NCBI RefSeq assembly: GCF_002979975.1
Contig: NZ_PCQD01000002.1
Location: 372,001 to 436,000 of the forward strand
Length of the DNA: 64,000 nucleotides
Direction of reading: 5' to 3'
Source: Pseudomonas sp. MYb185
GTDB taxonomy: Bacteria > Pseudomonadota > Gammaproteobacteria > Pseudomonadales > Pseudomonadaceae
The notes below the pieces were generated by a model. That model was not told the DNA's origin. It did no database searches and saw only the letters and a list, made by a program, of their open reading frames with translations. Positions within the stretch are counted from its first letter, which is position 1, and the number at the start of each line of letters is the position of its first letter. The position numbers were made by a program, and so were the translations under genes. This document shows, one piece after another, positions 1 to 11,253 of the stretch.

Positions 1-389
1 CTGCCGCCCGGCGAGGGAAAATAGCGGGTGATGGGGGTCAGTTGCAACAATTGGAGACCCGCCTCCTCCTGCGCTTCGCGATGGGCTACCTGTTCGGCAC
101 TTTCGTCGGCGTCGAACAGGCCGGCGACCAGTTCCAGCATCCACGGGCTGGCACGCTTGTCCAGCGCCCCGACGCGCATCTGCTCGACCAGCACCAGCGC
201 ATCCTGCCAGGGATCGTAGGGCAGCACGCATACCGCGTCCGGACGCACGAACAGCTCCCGACGTAACTCCGGCCCCCAGCCACCGGCGAACAGGCGGTGA
301 CGCAGGGTCAGTACATCCAGCCGGTAAAAGCCACGAAAGCCCGGTTCACGGCGCAGGATCTCGACATCCTGCTGATTGAAATCGGTCAA
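1..389 (-). CDS. aspP: ADP-ribose (ADP-sugar) pyrophosphatase, NUDIX family, 3' part cut by window edge
   Basis: This is the N-terminal part of a NUDIX hydrolase that would split ADP-ribose into AMP and ribose-5-phosphate. The reading frame, translated from the reverse strand, begins L/M-T-D-F-N-Q-Q-D-V-E-I-L. It continues through the beta-strand region (FVRPDAVCVLPYDP, VLVEQMRVGAL) into the NUDIX box, seen as AGLFDADESAEQ followed by HREAQEEAG, with the REAQEEAG metal-binding helix intact. The start is a TTG at 387-389, chosen because AGGGG lies seven bases upstream and the protein then has the usual NudF/AspP N-terminus. The gene continues past the left edge. It is the expected neighbour of thiC and tolC in Pseudomonas. 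Confidence 0.85.
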   Translation of the reverse strand, partial: MTDFNQQDVEILRREPGFRGFYRLDVLTLRHRLFAGGWGPELRRELFVRPDAVCVLPYDPWQDALVLVEQMRVGALDKRASPWMLELVAGLFDADESAEQVAHREAQEEAGLQLLQLTPITRYFPSPGG

Positions 390-531
390 GTAAACGCCCC
401 TGAAAAAAGACAAACCCAATGGTCGAGCTTTTAAACTCGCATATCAGAGCGGGCCGAGGCAAGGACTGACCCATTTCAACGGCGAATGGTCATGCTGCTG
501 CCGAGCGTGCACCATCGCGAAGGGACGGGGT

Positions 532-594
532 GTAGCGCGCCTGCGCTACGCCGGGTGAGCTTGCAGCGGCGCTGTCGTCGAGCCGGCGCTCGAC
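532..594. repeat. Paired-hairpin intergenic repeat, locus 1 of 6
   Basis: Two 18-nt hairpins with 7-bp stems and 4-nt loops sit here: GTAGCGC/GCGCTAC at 532-549 (loop GCCT) and GTCGAGC/GCTCGAC at 577-594 (loop CGGC). The same two hairpins, in different order or orientation, recur near 4353, 10519, 36030, 53941 and 59177. The rest of the 303-bp gap between aspP and thiC (390-692) shows no credible gene. The repeat lies downstream of thiC and may help end its transcript. Confidence 0.75.
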
Positions 595-692
595 AACCCG
601 TGCTGGCGCCCCCTGCTCGACTCGACGCCTAGGCGAGCAGGCTGGAACTCTCGACACCCCCGTCTCCCTCCGCGGGAGCATGGACGTCTGCC

Positions 693-2742
<2,050 letters not shown>

Positions 2743-2884
2743 AAGATGAGCCTGCAGCTTAGAGCCTCTGCTCCCAGGCGGCAAGCCCGGCGGGTGAAAA
2801 GCCGCTACGCTTGCCCTTGACCGGCGGCCTGCAGCTCTTTAGCCTTGGTGGATTAACTCAGTCCCTCATGCGAAGGATCTCTGC

Positions 2885-4336
2885 ATGCTGCGCCCTCTTT
2901 ATGTTGCCATCGTGCTGGCTGGCCTGTCCGGTCCGGCCCTGGCCAAGTCCGATCTGCTGACCATTTATCAGGAAGCCCTGCTCAACAGCGCCGACCTGGC
3001 CGCCGCCGAGGCCGATGCCCTGGCCCGCCAGGAAGTGCTGCCCCAGGCCCGCGCCCTACTGCTGCCGAATATCGGCCTGGGCGCCGGTGTGGCCCGTGAA
3101 CACGTGGATATCGAAGATCGCGGCAGTGACAGCTATTCCACGCATTATTACCAGGCCAGCCTGACCCAGCCGCTGTTCCGTGCCGACCGCTGGTTCAACT
3201 ACCAGGCCGCCAAGTCCCAGACCGAGCAGGCGCGGGTCGAGTTTTCGGCGGTGCAGCAGCAACTGATCATGGATGTGGCCCAGGCCTACTTCAACGTGCT
3301 GCGCGCTTCCGACAACCTGGCCACCGCCCGCGCCGAGGAAGCTGCCTTCGAGCGTCAGCTGGAGCAGGCCCGTGAGCGCTTCGAAGTGGGCCTGTCGGCC
3401 CGTACCGACGTGCTGGAAGCCCTGGCCGGATTCGACACCGCCCGCGCCACACGGATTACCGCCACTACCAACCTGGATGTCAGCTATCAGGCACTGACCC
3501 GGTTGACCAACCGCGACCACCCGGAACTGCTGGGCATGGGCCATGATCTGCCGATTCTGGCGCCGACCCCTGGCGACATGCAGCAGTGGGTTGATACCGC
3601 CGCAGCGCAGAACCTGTCATTGCAGGCCTACCGCCTGGCGATCGACAGCGCCTCCGACGCGCTGCGCAGCAGCAAGGCCGGCTATGCGCCGGCAGTGGAT
3701 GCCTTTGTGCGTTACAACGACAGCTACGGCGGAGCCCGCCTGGGCGGCGTTGGTGCGGGTATCAGCGGCACCGGCGACACCGAGCTGACCCAGTTCGGCG
3801 TGGAAATGACCCTGCCGCTGTTCACCGGTGGTGGCACCACCTCGCGGGTACGCGAATCCACCTTCCGCCTGACCCAGGCCGAGCAGGCCAGCGAAGCCGA
3901 ATTGCGGCGTATCGTCGAGCGCACACGCAACCTGTTCCGCACCGTGACCTCCAGTGTCGAAGAAGTCGAAGCCCGGCGTCAGTCGATCATTTCCTCCAAG
4001 GCGGCACTGGATGCCACCCAGACCGGATATGAAGTGGGTACCCGTAACGTGGTCGACGTGCTGGATGCGCAACGCAATCTGTATCGCGCGGTACGTGACT
4101 ACAACGATGCACGCTACAACTACATCATCGACAATCTCGGTCTGAAACAGGCTGCCGGCACCCTCAGCCCGCAGGATCTGGAAGACCTCTCGGCGTGGCT
4201 GAACCCCGACTACAATCCGGATCGCGATTTCATCCCGCCATTTACCGAGCAGGAAATCCGTCGCATGAACATCGGTGGCAGCCAGCCGCAACCGACCCCG
4301 GATGAGCAACAGCGGCGCATGCGTACGTCGTTCTGA
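2885..4336 (+). CDS. tolC: TolC family outer membrane efflux/secretion channel
   Basis: This is an outer membrane factor that forms the trimeric exit duct for type I secretion and RND efflux pumps. The 483-aa protein begins with a signal peptide (LYVAIVLAGLSGPALA, cleavage likely after residue 20). It carries the two pseudo-repeats of the OEP family, with the motifs LTQPLFRADRW, QQLIMDVAQAYFNVLRA and, in the second half, QTGYEVGTRNVVDVLDAQRNLYRA. An AAGGA ribosome site precedes the ATG. It is transcribed divergently from thiC, the arrangement also known in P. aeruginosa. The partner pump is not encoded in this window. It converges on waaA, with a hairpin repeat between them. Confidence 0.93.
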   Translation: MLRPLYVAIVLAGLSGPALAKSDLLTIYQEALLNSADLAAAEADALARQEVLPQARALLLPNIGLGAGVAREHVDIEDRGSDSYSTHYYQASLTQPLFRADRWFNYQAAKSQTEQARVEFSAVQQQLIMDVAQAYFNVLRASDNLATARAEEAAFERQLEQARERFEVGLSARTDVLEALAGFDTARATRITATTNLDVSYQALTRLTNRDHPELLGMGHDLPILAPTPGDMQQWVDTAAAQNLSLQAYRLAIDSASDALRSSKAGYAPAVDAFVRYNDSYGGARLGGVGAGISGTGDTELTQFGVEMTLPLFTGGGTTSRVRESTFRLTQAEQASEAELRRIVERTRNLFRTVTSSVEEVEARRQSIISSKAALDATQTGYEVGTRNVVDVLDAQRNLYRAVRDYNDARYNYIIDNLGLKQAAGTLSPQDLEDLSAWLNPDYNPDRDFIPPFTEQEIRRMNIGGSQPQPTPDEQQRRMRTSF

Positions 4337-4352
4337 AGGGAATGCCAGGGGT

Positions 4353-4450
4353 GTAGCGCGCCTGCGCTACGCCCAGTGCTTCGGGTTGTCGAGCGCCGGC
4401 TCGACGACAGTACCACCGCAGGCCCACCCGGCCTAGCGCAGGCGCGCTAC
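4353..4450. repeat. Paired-hairpin intergenic repeat, locus 2 of 6 (three hairpins)
   Basis: Between the convergent tolC and waaA lie three hairpins: GTAGCGC/GCGCTAC at 4353-4370 (loop GCCT), GTCGAGC/GCTCGAC at 4388-4405 (loop GCCG), and the first hairpin again in inverted orientation at 4433-4450 (loop AGGC). The outer two form a long inverted pair, the layout of a BIME-type mosaic element. The position between convergent 3' ends suits a two-way transcript end. No U-run follows any stem, so it is not a classical intrinsic terminator. Confidence 0.78.
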
Positions 4451-4459
4451 CCCCCTTTT

Positions 4460-5716
4460 TCACAACAGCCGCGCAATCCCCTGCAGCAACTTCTCCAGCG
4501 CGCCCTGGTTGGCTTCCACTACTGCCTGACCTGCCGCACCGGCCTGCCGGGCGGCTTCGGTATCGCCAAACCAGCCCGCCACCTGCCCGGCCAGCGCCTC
4601 GCTATCGGCCACCTCGACCAACGCCCCGGCACCCTCCAGCAATTCGCTGATTTCGGTAAAGTTGAATCGGTGTGGCCCGGACAGCACCGGCAACCCCAGC
4701 GCCGCCGGTTCCAGATAGTTATGCCCGCCGCCGGCAATCAGTGAGCCGCCGACAAAGGCCACATCCGCACAGGCATAGAACTGCATCAGCTCGCCCATGG
4801 TATCGCCGAGAAACACCTGGTCCGCCATGCCCGGCATCGCACCCTCGCTGCGCCGCACCATGCTCAGCCGCGCCTGCTGGATCTGCCGGGCGACCCCATC
4901 AAAACGCTCGGGGTGGCGCGGCACCAGAATCAGCAGTGCCTGCGGGTGCTGCTGCACGATCTGCTGATGCGCGGCAAGAATGACCTCATCTTCCCCGGCG
5001 TGGGTGCTGGCAGCAATCCATACTGGCCGCTCGCCCCACTGCGCTCGCCACTGGCCAGCCTTCTCCATGAGTGCGGCGGCGGGTTTCAGATCGAACTTGA
5101 TACTGCCGGTCACCGTCAGTGCCGGCTGCCGCACGCCGAGTGCGAGAAAGCGCTCGGCTTCGGCGGCACTCTGCACCGCCACCCAGTCCAGCGCCGCAAA
5201 CATCGGTCGCACCAGCCAGGCGACCCGCTGATAGCCACGCGCCGAGCGCACCGACAACCGCGCATTGGCCAGCACCACCGGCACACGAGCGCGCTTGCAT
5301 TCGGCCACCAGGTTCGGCCACAGCTCGGTTTCCATGATGATGGCGATACGCGGCTGCAGGCGGCGGATCAACCGGCGCTGCAGCCAGGGCAGGTCATAGG
5401 GCAGATAGGCGTGACCTACCTGGTCACCGAACAGCTGGCGGATCTGCTGTGAACCGGTCGGCGTCATGCAGGTGATGGTGATCGGCAGCTGTGGGTGACG
5501 CTTGAGCAGCTCCCGCACCATGGGCGCGGCGGCAATGGATTCGCCCACCGATACCGCATGCACCCAGATACCGCCGGCACGCAGCTCCCCGCCCAGGGCG
5601 AAACGCTCGGGCCAGCGCCGCGCATAGGCCGGGGCGCGCCAGGCGCGATACAGCAGGCGCGCCAGAATCAGCGGCAGACACAGGGTAAAGATCAGGCTGT
5701 ACAGAAAACGGGGCAT
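4460..5716 (-). CDS. waaA: 3-deoxy-D-manno-octulosonic acid (Kdo) transferase WaaA
   Basis: WaaA transfers Kdo residues from CMP-Kdo to the lipid A precursor, the first step of LPS core assembly, at the inner face of the inner membrane. The 418-aa protein starts with a hydrophobic anchor (FLYSLIFTLCLPLILARLLY). It has the GT30 N-terminal motif WVHAVSVGESIAAAP, whose glutamate is the expected catalytic base, and the C-terminal nucleotide-sugar part with FVGGSLIAGGGHNYLEPAALGLPVLSGP. GGAGAAG lies upstream of the chosen ATG. It stands alone here, transcribed away from the FAD oxidoreductase gene. Confidence 0.95.
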   Translation of the reverse strand: MPRFLYSLIFTLCLPLILARLLYRAWRAPAYARRWPERFALGGELRAGGIWVHAVSVGESIAAAPMVRELLKRHPQLPITITCMTPTGSQQIRQLFGDQVGHAYLPYDLPWLQRRLIRRLQPRIAIIMETELWPNLVAECKRARVPVVLANARLSVRSARGYQRVAWLVRPMFAALDWVAVQSAAEAERFLALGVRQPALTVTGSIKFDLKPAAALMEKAGQWRAQWGERPVWIAASTHAGEDEVILAAHQQIVQQHPQALLILVPRHPERFDGVARQIQQARLSMVRRSEGAMPGMADQVFLGDTMGELMQFYACADVAFVGGSLIAGGGHNYLEPAALGLPVLSGPHRFNFTEISELLEGAGALVEVADSEALAGQVAGWFGDTEAARQAGAAGQAVVEANQGALEKLLQGIARLL

Positions 5717-5820
5717 GCACTTCTCCAGTACCGGAACGCGGCATAGAGTAGCAGAAGTGACCTGTGAGGCTGCGGATGGCTATACTACAGACCCTTTCAT
5801 CCGGTCATATTGCGGAGCCC

Positions 5821-6993
5821 ATGAGCACACCCCTGCACACCGACATCTGTATCCTCGGCGGCGGCATCGCCGGCCTCTGGCTGAACGCGCGCCTGCGCCA
5901 GCAGGGTTTCAGCACCCTGCTGATCGAGCCGCACACCCTGGGTGGCGGGCAAAGCAGCAAGTCGCAGGGCATCATCCATGGTGGTACCAAATATGCGCTG
6001 CATGGCAAGCTGACCACCGCTGCCGAGGCGATCGCCGGCATGCCGGCACGCTGGCGCGCCTGCCTGGATGGCAGTGGTGAGCTGGATCTGCGCGGGGTGA
6101 ACGTGTTGTCCGCACATCATTACCTGTGGTCACCTGGCAACCTGATCAGTAACCTGGCTGGGTTCTTTGCCAGCAAGGCCCTGCGCGGCCGGGTGGACAG
6201 CGTCAAGGGCGGCGACCTGCCACCGGTGTTCTCCAACCCCGCGTTCAAGGGCAAGGTCTACCGCCTGGGTGAGTTGGTGCTGGATGTACCCGATGTGGTA
6301 CGCCGGCTGGCCGAGCTGGGCGGCAACAGCCTGATCTGCGGCACGGTCCAGGTCAGCGGTGACAGCAGCACCGGCATCGGCGCGCTGCAGGTCGATGGCC
6401 AGCGTATCGAAGCCCGGCGCTACGTGCTGGCGGCCGGCGAAGGCAACGAGGCCCTGCTGCACAGCGCCGGTATAAGCCAACCGGCCATGCAGCGTCGGCC
6501 GCTGCAAATGGTACTGGTCAAGGGGCCGGCACTGCCGGCGCTGTATGCCCACTGCCTGGGCAGCAGCCCGAAACCGCGCGTTACCGTTACCACCCATCCC
6601 TGCGCTGACGGCCAGTGGTGCTGGTATCTGGGGGGCGAACTGGCGGAACAGGGGACCGACATGAGCGCCCCTGCTCTGATCGAACGGGCGCAGAGGGAAA
6701 TGGCCGAACTGCTGCCGTGGGTCGATCTGCAGGGCTGCCAGTGGGCGACCTTGCCGGTCACCCGTGCCGAACCGGCGCAAAGTGGCCTGGTCCGGCCCGA
6801 CAACGCCTATCTCCAGGCAGTCGGCAACAGTCTGGTGTGCTGGCCGACCAAACTCGCACTGGCCCCTGACCTCAGTGATCAGGCCATCGCCGAACTGCAA
6901 CGCCAGGCGATCCAGCCGCAGTGTGCGCAGCCCGTCACCAGCCTGCCGCAGCCACGGATCGCGCCACCGGCATGGGATACCCTGTTCTCATGA
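5821..6993 (+). CDS. FAD-dependent oxidoreductase (DAO fold)
   Basis: This 390-aa flavoprotein has the N-terminal dinucleotide-binding motif DICILGGGIAGLWLNARL (GGGIAG) followed by an acidic strand end (LLIE), typical of the D-amino acid oxidase/glycine oxidase superfamily. A further FAD contact (YVLAAGEGNEALL) lies near residue 205. The ATG at 5821 was chosen because the fold begins directly after it and GGAG precedes it closely; an upstream in-frame ATG at 5764 would add a tail without similarity. The substrate is unknown. The gene overlaps the following aldo/keto reductase by four bases, so the two are translationally coupled and may act in one redox pathway. P. aeruginosa has the same pair near waaA. 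Confidence 0.8.
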   Translation: MSTPLHTDICILGGGIAGLWLNARLRQQGFSTLLIEPHTLGGGQSSKSQGIIHGGTKYALHGKLTTAAEAIAGMPARWRACLDGSGELDLRGVNVLSAHHYLWSPGNLISNLAGFFASKALRGRVDSVKGGDLPPVFSNPAFKGKVYRLGELVLDVPDVVRRLAELGGNSLICGTVQVSGDSSTGIGALQVDGQRIEARRYVLAAGEGNEALLHSAGISQPAMQRRPLQMVLVKGPALPALYAHCLGSSPKPRVTVTTHPCADGQWCWYLGGELAEQGTDMSAPALIERAQREMAELLPWVDLQGCQWATLPVTRAEPAQSGLVRPDNAYLQAVGNSLVCWPTKLALAPDLSDQAIAELQRQAIQPQCAQPVTSLPQPRIAPPAWDTLFS

Positions 6994-7805
6994 ACACACT
7001 GCACCCATATCACCGTCCGCTCGGCAGCACCGGCCTGAGCGTCTCACCGCTCGGCCTGGGCACGGTGAAGATCGGCCGCAACCAGGGGGTCAAATACCCC
7101 AGTGGTTTCGAGTTGCCGGATGATCAGCAGATACGCGAGCTGCTGGCCTTGAGCCGGGAGCTGGGGATCAACCTGCTGGACACCGCGCCTGCCTATGGTA
7201 TCAGCGAACAACGGCTGGGCCCGCTGCTGGTGGGCCAGCGGCAGGACTGGGTGCTGTGCAGCAAGGTCGGCGAGGAGTTCGCCGATGGCGAGTCCTGGTT
7301 CGATTTCAGCGCCACACATACCCGGCAGTCGGTGGAACGCTCGCTACAGCGGCTGCATACCGATTACCTGGACCTGGTACTGGTACATTCCAACGGGGAT
7401 GACCTGAACGTGCTTGCCGAAGAGGCCTACCCGACGCTGCAGCAATTGAAGCAGGAAGGCCTGATCCGCGCCTTCGGCTTTTCCGGCAAGACCGTCGCCG
7501 GCGGCCTGCGGGCACTGGAACAGGGGGACTGCGCCATGGTCACCTGGAATCTGCGGGAACAGACCGAACGTCCGGTTCTCGATTTCGCGCTGTCACACAA
7601 CAAGGGCATTCTGGTAAAAAAAGCACTCGCCAGCGGGCATATCTGCCTGCAGGGCGAGGACCCGATCAGTGCCGGATTCGAGCTGGTATTCAGCCATCCG
7701 GCTGTCAGCAGCGCCATTATCGGCACTATCAACCCGGTGCACCTGACACAGAACGTCGCTACTGCCGCACGCATTCTGGAGCGATCGAACAAGCACAACG
7801 ACTGA
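6990..7805 (+). CDS. Aldo/keto reductase
   Basis: This is a 271-aa NAD(P)H-dependent oxidoreductase of the aldo/keto reductase superfamily with a TIM-barrel fold. The catalytic tetrad can be followed in order: Asp and Tyr in LLDTAPAYGISEQRLG, Lys in CSKVGEEF and His in LVLVHSNG. The C-terminal cofactor part (SAIIGTINPVHLTQNV) matches the family. The start is the ATG overlapping the TGA of the upstream flavoprotein gene (ATGA). An upstream in-frame start inside the other gene was rejected. The physiological substrate cannot be read from the sequence. Confidence 0.88.
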   Translation: MNTLHPYHRPLGSTGLSVSPLGLGTVKIGRNQGVKYPSGFELPDDQQIRELLALSRELGINLLDTAPAYGISEQRLGPLLVGQRQDWVLCSKVGEEFADGESWFDFSATHTRQSVERSLQRLHTDYLDLVLVHSNGDDLNVLAEEAYPTLQQLKQEGLIRAFGFSGKTVAGGLRALEQGDCAMVTWNLREQTERPVLDFALSHNKGILVKKALASGHICLQGEDPISAGFELVFSHPAVSSAIIGTINPVHLTQNVATAARILERSNKHND

Positions 7806-7837
7806 AGCACGGTACAGCAAGCCAACGAGGGGGCGTC

Positions 7838-8710
7838 ATGGCCAAAATCATTGCCCGCAGGAATCCCGTCGCGTTCAAGACGCAGGCCATTCACGTCCAG
7901 AGCAGCCCCGAGGTGCTACGCTACTCCCCGGTCGGCAACCCGCTCAGCTTCGATCAGATGCTCGCGCTGCGCCAGCCGGTGCAGGTGGCCGATCCGGAAT
8001 GCTTCGAGCTGACGGTGGCCAACCTCGGGGTGTCCGCCGATATCACCTTCCAGTGGCAGCAGCGGGAGTTCCGCCTGCTGGTCAGGCAACAACGCCCCGA
8101 TCGCGGTGATGATGTACTGAAGCTGCTGTCCGGTTATGTACCGGCCCATGAACTGCGCCTGCCGCTGCTGACGCTGATGACCGAGCTGGCCGAAGAGCTC
8201 CTGCTGGAAACCGGCCAAGGCTGGCTGCCCGGACGCTATCAGGATGTCTGGCTACCAGCGCCCTATGCCGATACCCTGCCGGCAGACCCCAAACGCTGGT
8301 TCAGCCTCACTCCCCATCAGGGCGCCGCCCGCGCGGTGCTGTGCCGTGAGCTGAACCTGCTGGAACGGCCCCGGGCCTATGTGCATCTGCCAACCAATTC
8401 GCTGCAACTGGTCTATCACATGCGTCTGGTCCCGCCGTCCTGCCATGATCTCAGCGCGCTGCATGCGGATGAATTTCTCGATGCGCAAAGCGGTCAGTTG
8501 CATGCACGCCTGGATCATCACCAGCCCGACCTGTACCTCGCCGAACTGCGCGATGGCGTAGCCAGCGGTCGCCTGTTCACGCTGGAACAGGGTGAGCTGG
8601 TCGAACAGCAACACCCCCAGCTGCTGCTCAGTGAAGCCTTCGCTCCCCAGCGCGGTTGGGTGGTCGCCGAATCCAACTGGCCATGGCCGGATGGCCTGGC
8701 GTTCCCCTGA
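7838..8710 (+). CDS. Conserved hypothetical protein
   Basis: This 290-aa protein belongs to no family I recognise. It is leucine- and proline-rich, has no signal peptide or membrane segment and looks cytoplasmic. A GAGGGGG ribosome site seven bases before the ATG and GC-rich third positions support real coding. It follows the FAD oxidoreductase and aldo/keto reductase genes at a 32-bp gap on the same strand, so it is probably in their operon. A hypothetical gene occupies this place in P. aeruginosa as I recall it, which suggests vertical inheritance rather than recent gain. No catalytic motif could be identified. Confidence 0.7.
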   Translation: MAKIIARRNPVAFKTQAIHVQSSPEVLRYSPVGNPLSFDQMLALRQPVQVADPECFELTVANLGVSADITFQWQQREFRLLVRQQRPDRGDDVLKLLSGYVPAHELRLPLLTLMTELAEELLLETGQGWLPGRYQDVWLPAPYADTLPADPKRWFSLTPHQGAARAVLCRELNLLERPRAYVHLPTNSLQLVYHMRLVPPSCHDLSALHADEFLDAQSGQLHARLDHHQPDLYLAELRDGVASGRLFTLEQGELVEQQHPQLLLSEAFAPQRGWVVAESNWPWPDGLAFP

Positions 8711-8879
8711 AGTGCTAGAATAGCTAGCCGCCCCGCCACCGCAAACCCATAGCAAGTCGTTGAAAGACACAGTAAAAAGTCGTTTTTCCACGGATTGTTA
8801 GACCATGGTCGGAGTGCAACCTCAGCCAGCTGTTACCTAGACTGCCGGCTGTTCGAAATCACCCACTGGTATCTGATCC

Positions 8880-10376
8880 ATGTACAAAAATCGTATTCGC
8901 ATGCCTGCGCTGCATGACAAGGTCATGAGCGCGGCAGACGCTGCTTTATTGATCGAAGACGGCATGACCGTCGGCATGAGTGGCTTTACCCGTGCCGGGG
9001 AAGCCAAGGCAGTACCACTGGCGCTGGTCGAGCGCGCCAGGCAGCAACCACTGAAGATCAGCCTGCTGACCGGGGCCAGCCTGGGCAACGACCTGGACAA
9101 GCAGATGACCGAAGCCGGTGTGCTGGCCCGCCGCATGCCCTTCCAGGTAGACGCCACCCTGCGCAGGGCCATCAACCAGGGTGAGGTGATGTTCATCGAC
9201 CAGCACCTGTCCGACACCGTCGAGCAGATGCGCAACCATCAGCTGAAGCTGCCCGATATCGCGGTTATCGAAGCCGTTGCCATCACCGAGGAAGGCCACA
9301 TCGTACCGACTACCTCGGTGGGCAACTCCGCCAGCTTCGCAATCTTCGCCAAGCAGGTGGTGGTCGAGATCAACCTGGCGCACAACCCGAACCTGGAAGG
9401 CCTGCACGACATCTACATTCCGACCTATCGGCCGACTCGCACGCCCATTCCCCTGGTCAGCTCCGACCAGCGCATCGGCAGCACCGCGATTCCGATCGAT
9501 CCGGCGAAGATCGCCGCCATCGTCATCACCGACCAGCCCGACTCCTACTCCACGGTCACGCCGCCGGACGAGGACACCCAGGGCATCGCCGATCACCTGG
9601 TGGCCTTCTTCGAGAAGGAAGTGGCAGCCGGTCGCCTGCCGAACAACCTTGGCCCGCTGCAGGCCGGCATCGGTAATATCGCCAACGCCGTGATGTGCGG
9701 CCTGATCAACTCCCCCTTCGAGGATCTGGTGATGTACTCCGAAGTGCTGCAGGACTGCACCTTCGAGCTGATCGACGCCGGCAAGATGAAGTTCGCCTCC
9801 GGCTGCTCCATCACCCTGTCCGGGCGCTGCAACGAGCGCGTGTTCGGCAACCTGGAGAAGTACAAGGACAAGCTGGTGATGCGTCCACAGGAGATGTCCA
9901 ACCACCCGGAAATCGTCCGACGCCTGGGCATCATCGGCATCAACACCGCCCTGGAGTTCGATATCTACGGTAACGTGAACTCGACCCATGTCGGCGGCAC
10001 CAGGATGATGAACGGCATCGGCGGTTCCGGTGACTTCGCCCGCAACGCCAACCTGGCGATCTTCGTCACCAAGTCGATCGCCAAGGGCGGCGCCATCTCC
10101 AGCGTGGTGCCCATGGTCAGTCACGTGGACCACACCGAGCATGACGTCGACATCCTGGTCACCGAACAGGGCCTGGCCGACCTGCGTGGCCTGGCACCGC
10201 GCGAGCGCGCCCGGGCGGTCATCGACAACTGCGTCCATCCGGAGTACCGCGACGCCCTGAACGATTACTTCGAGCGCGCCTGCGCCAAGGGCGGCCATAC
10301 CCCGCACCTGCTGCGCGAGGCGGTCGAATGGCACCTGAACCTGGAAGAGTTCGGTCATATGCGCGCCGCCGGCTGA
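8880..10376 (+). CDS. Acetyl-CoA hydrolase/transferase family protein (succinyl-CoA:acetate CoA-transferase type)
   Basis: This 498-aa class I CoA-transferase probably moves CoA between succinyl-CoA and acetate, or hydrolyses acetyl-CoA. The glycine-rich CoA site is GIGNIANAVMCGL. The segment DLVMYSEVLQDCTFELIDAGK carries the glutamate expected to form the covalent CoA thioester. The C-terminal motif VPMVSHVDHTEHDVDILVTEQGLADLRGLAPRERARA is typical of the AarC/Cat1 group. I see no strong ribosome site before the ATG. The 169 bp upstream has no other gene and should carry its own promoter. In P. aeruginosa the homologue lies elsewhere, so this position is a local rearrangement. Confidence 0.88.
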   Translation: MYKNRIRMPALHDKVMSAADAALLIEDGMTVGMSGFTRAGEAKAVPLALVERARQQPLKISLLTGASLGNDLDKQMTEAGVLARRMPFQVDATLRRAINQGEVMFIDQHLSDTVEQMRNHQLKLPDIAVIEAVAITEEGHIVPTTSVGNSASFAIFAKQVVVEINLAHNPNLEGLHDIYIPTYRPTRTPIPLVSSDQRIGSTAIPIDPAKIAAIVITDQPDSYSTVTPPDEDTQGIADHLVAFFEKEVAAGRLPNNLGPLQAGIGNIANAVMCGLINSPFEDLVMYSEVLQDCTFELIDAGKMKFASGCSITLSGRCNERVFGNLEKYKDKLVMRPQEMSNHPEIVRRLGIIGINTALEFDIYGNVNSTHVGGTRMMNGIGGSGDFARNANLAIFVTKSIAKGGAISSVVPMVSHVDHTEHDVDILVTEQGLADLRGLAPRERARAVIDNCVHPEYRDALNDYFERACAKGGHTPHLLREAVEWHLNLEEFGHMRAAG

Positions 10377-10397
10377 TAGCCAGCAGCGCCTCGGCGG

Positions 10398-10458
10398 GCT
10401 CCCACGACAGAAAGTGCGGGCCTGCCAGATCGGCGACGTAGCAACCTGGTGTGGGAGC
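10398..10458. repeat. Pseudomonas REP-like inverted repeat
   Basis: GCTCCCAC at 10398-10405 pairs perfectly with GTGGGAGC at 10451-10458 around a GC-rich centre. The GTGGGAGC head is the sequence typical of common Pseudomonas REP elements. It follows the CoA-transferase gene directly. The whole 335-bp gap (10377-10711) holds this element, the next hairpin repeat and the start region of the secreted hypothetical; I see no other gene in it. Confidence 0.6.
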
Positions 10459-10473
10459 GCCGCCTCCCAACGG

Positions 10474-10536
10474 GGTGTAGCGCCGCCAACAGACTCACAG
10501 CAGCCCCCACCTGATGTCGTCGCGCAGGCGCGCGAC
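10474..10536. repeat. Paired-hairpin intergenic repeat, locus 3 of 6 (degenerate)
   Basis: A GGGGTGTAGCGC half of the first hairpin starts here but lacks its partner arm. The second hairpin is intact as GTCGCGC/GCGCGAC at 10519-10536 with loop AGGC. It looks like a decayed copy of the element found downstream of thiC and tolC. Confidence 0.6.
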
Positions 10537-10711
10537 AACCCGAGAACCACTCGACCCGGTAGGCAGCACTCCATACAACCCTGAAAGCATGACTCCCTTC
10601 TCAAAACCAGCAGCAATTGCTGTCTGCCTACGCATCTGTGATCTGCAACACACCAGCTGACAATCCGTATTGATAGGCTCTGACATCATCCAGCCAGCTC
10701 AAGGGATTGCC

Positions 10712-11179
10712 ATGGACGCCCACCCCGACCGCTTCGCTGCCCAAGGTATACGGATTCTGCTGCTGTGGCTGCTCACCGCTGCACCCGGGCTGTCGGCCGT
10801 CAGCAGCGAGACCAGTAGCCAGCGGCAAACCGATTTCAGCGACCGCAACTACACACCAAATCGCCAGATCAATGTCAGCAAGCCGGTCAGGCCAACCACA
10901 GCCCGCGCCGCAGCCAGTACCGACAACAGGGTCATCCAGAGCAATATGGAAAAGGTGAAGTGGGTCGACGCCCGGGGAGTGGAGACCCAATACCAGATGT
11001 ACTACGAACACGACAGCAACACGTTGGACTTTGCCAGCGTCTGCAGCAACCATCGCAAGGGTTCAATCGATTATCGCAACTGCCGCAAGGCAGCCAGGCA
11101 ATGGTTCGGCGGCAAATGCAACGGTGGCAGCACTCCCGGGAGAATGTACTGCCATGCCCGCAATGCCTTCCGGCCCTGA
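10712..11179 (+). CDS. Small secreted hypothetical protein
   Basis: This 155-aa protein has a likely Sec signal peptide (hydrophobic stretch IRILLLWLLTAAPGLSA, residues about 12-28) followed by a polar, low-complexity linker rich in Ser, Thr, Arg and Gln. A C-terminal part with four cysteines (SVCSNH, YRNCRK, GGKCNG, MYCHAR) could form two disulfides in the periplasm. AAGGGA lies five bases before the chosen ATG; an earlier in-frame ATG at 10670 would bury the signal peptide. It stands alone between the CoA-transferase and hldE. I recognise no family and propose no function. Confidence 0.6.
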   Translation: MDAHPDRFAAQGIRILLLWLLTAAPGLSAVSSETSSQRQTDFSDRNYTPNRQINVSKPVRPTTARAAASTDNRVIQSNMEKVKWVDARGVETQYQMYYEHDSNTLDFASVCSNHRKGSIDYRNCRKAARQWFGGKCNGGSTPGRMYCHARNAFRP

Positions 11180-11253
11180 GCTAAATGCGGTTCAATGCGC
11201 CGAGGATGGCGGGGAAAGCAGACAAGCAGGAGAGGTCGGGCTAAGACAGTCGC

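Noticed and set aside
8946-10616. 556-codon ORF opposite the acetyl-CoA hydrolase/transferase gene
   Set aside because: Antisense shadow of a well-supported gene; composition rich in His, Gly and Val with no domain.
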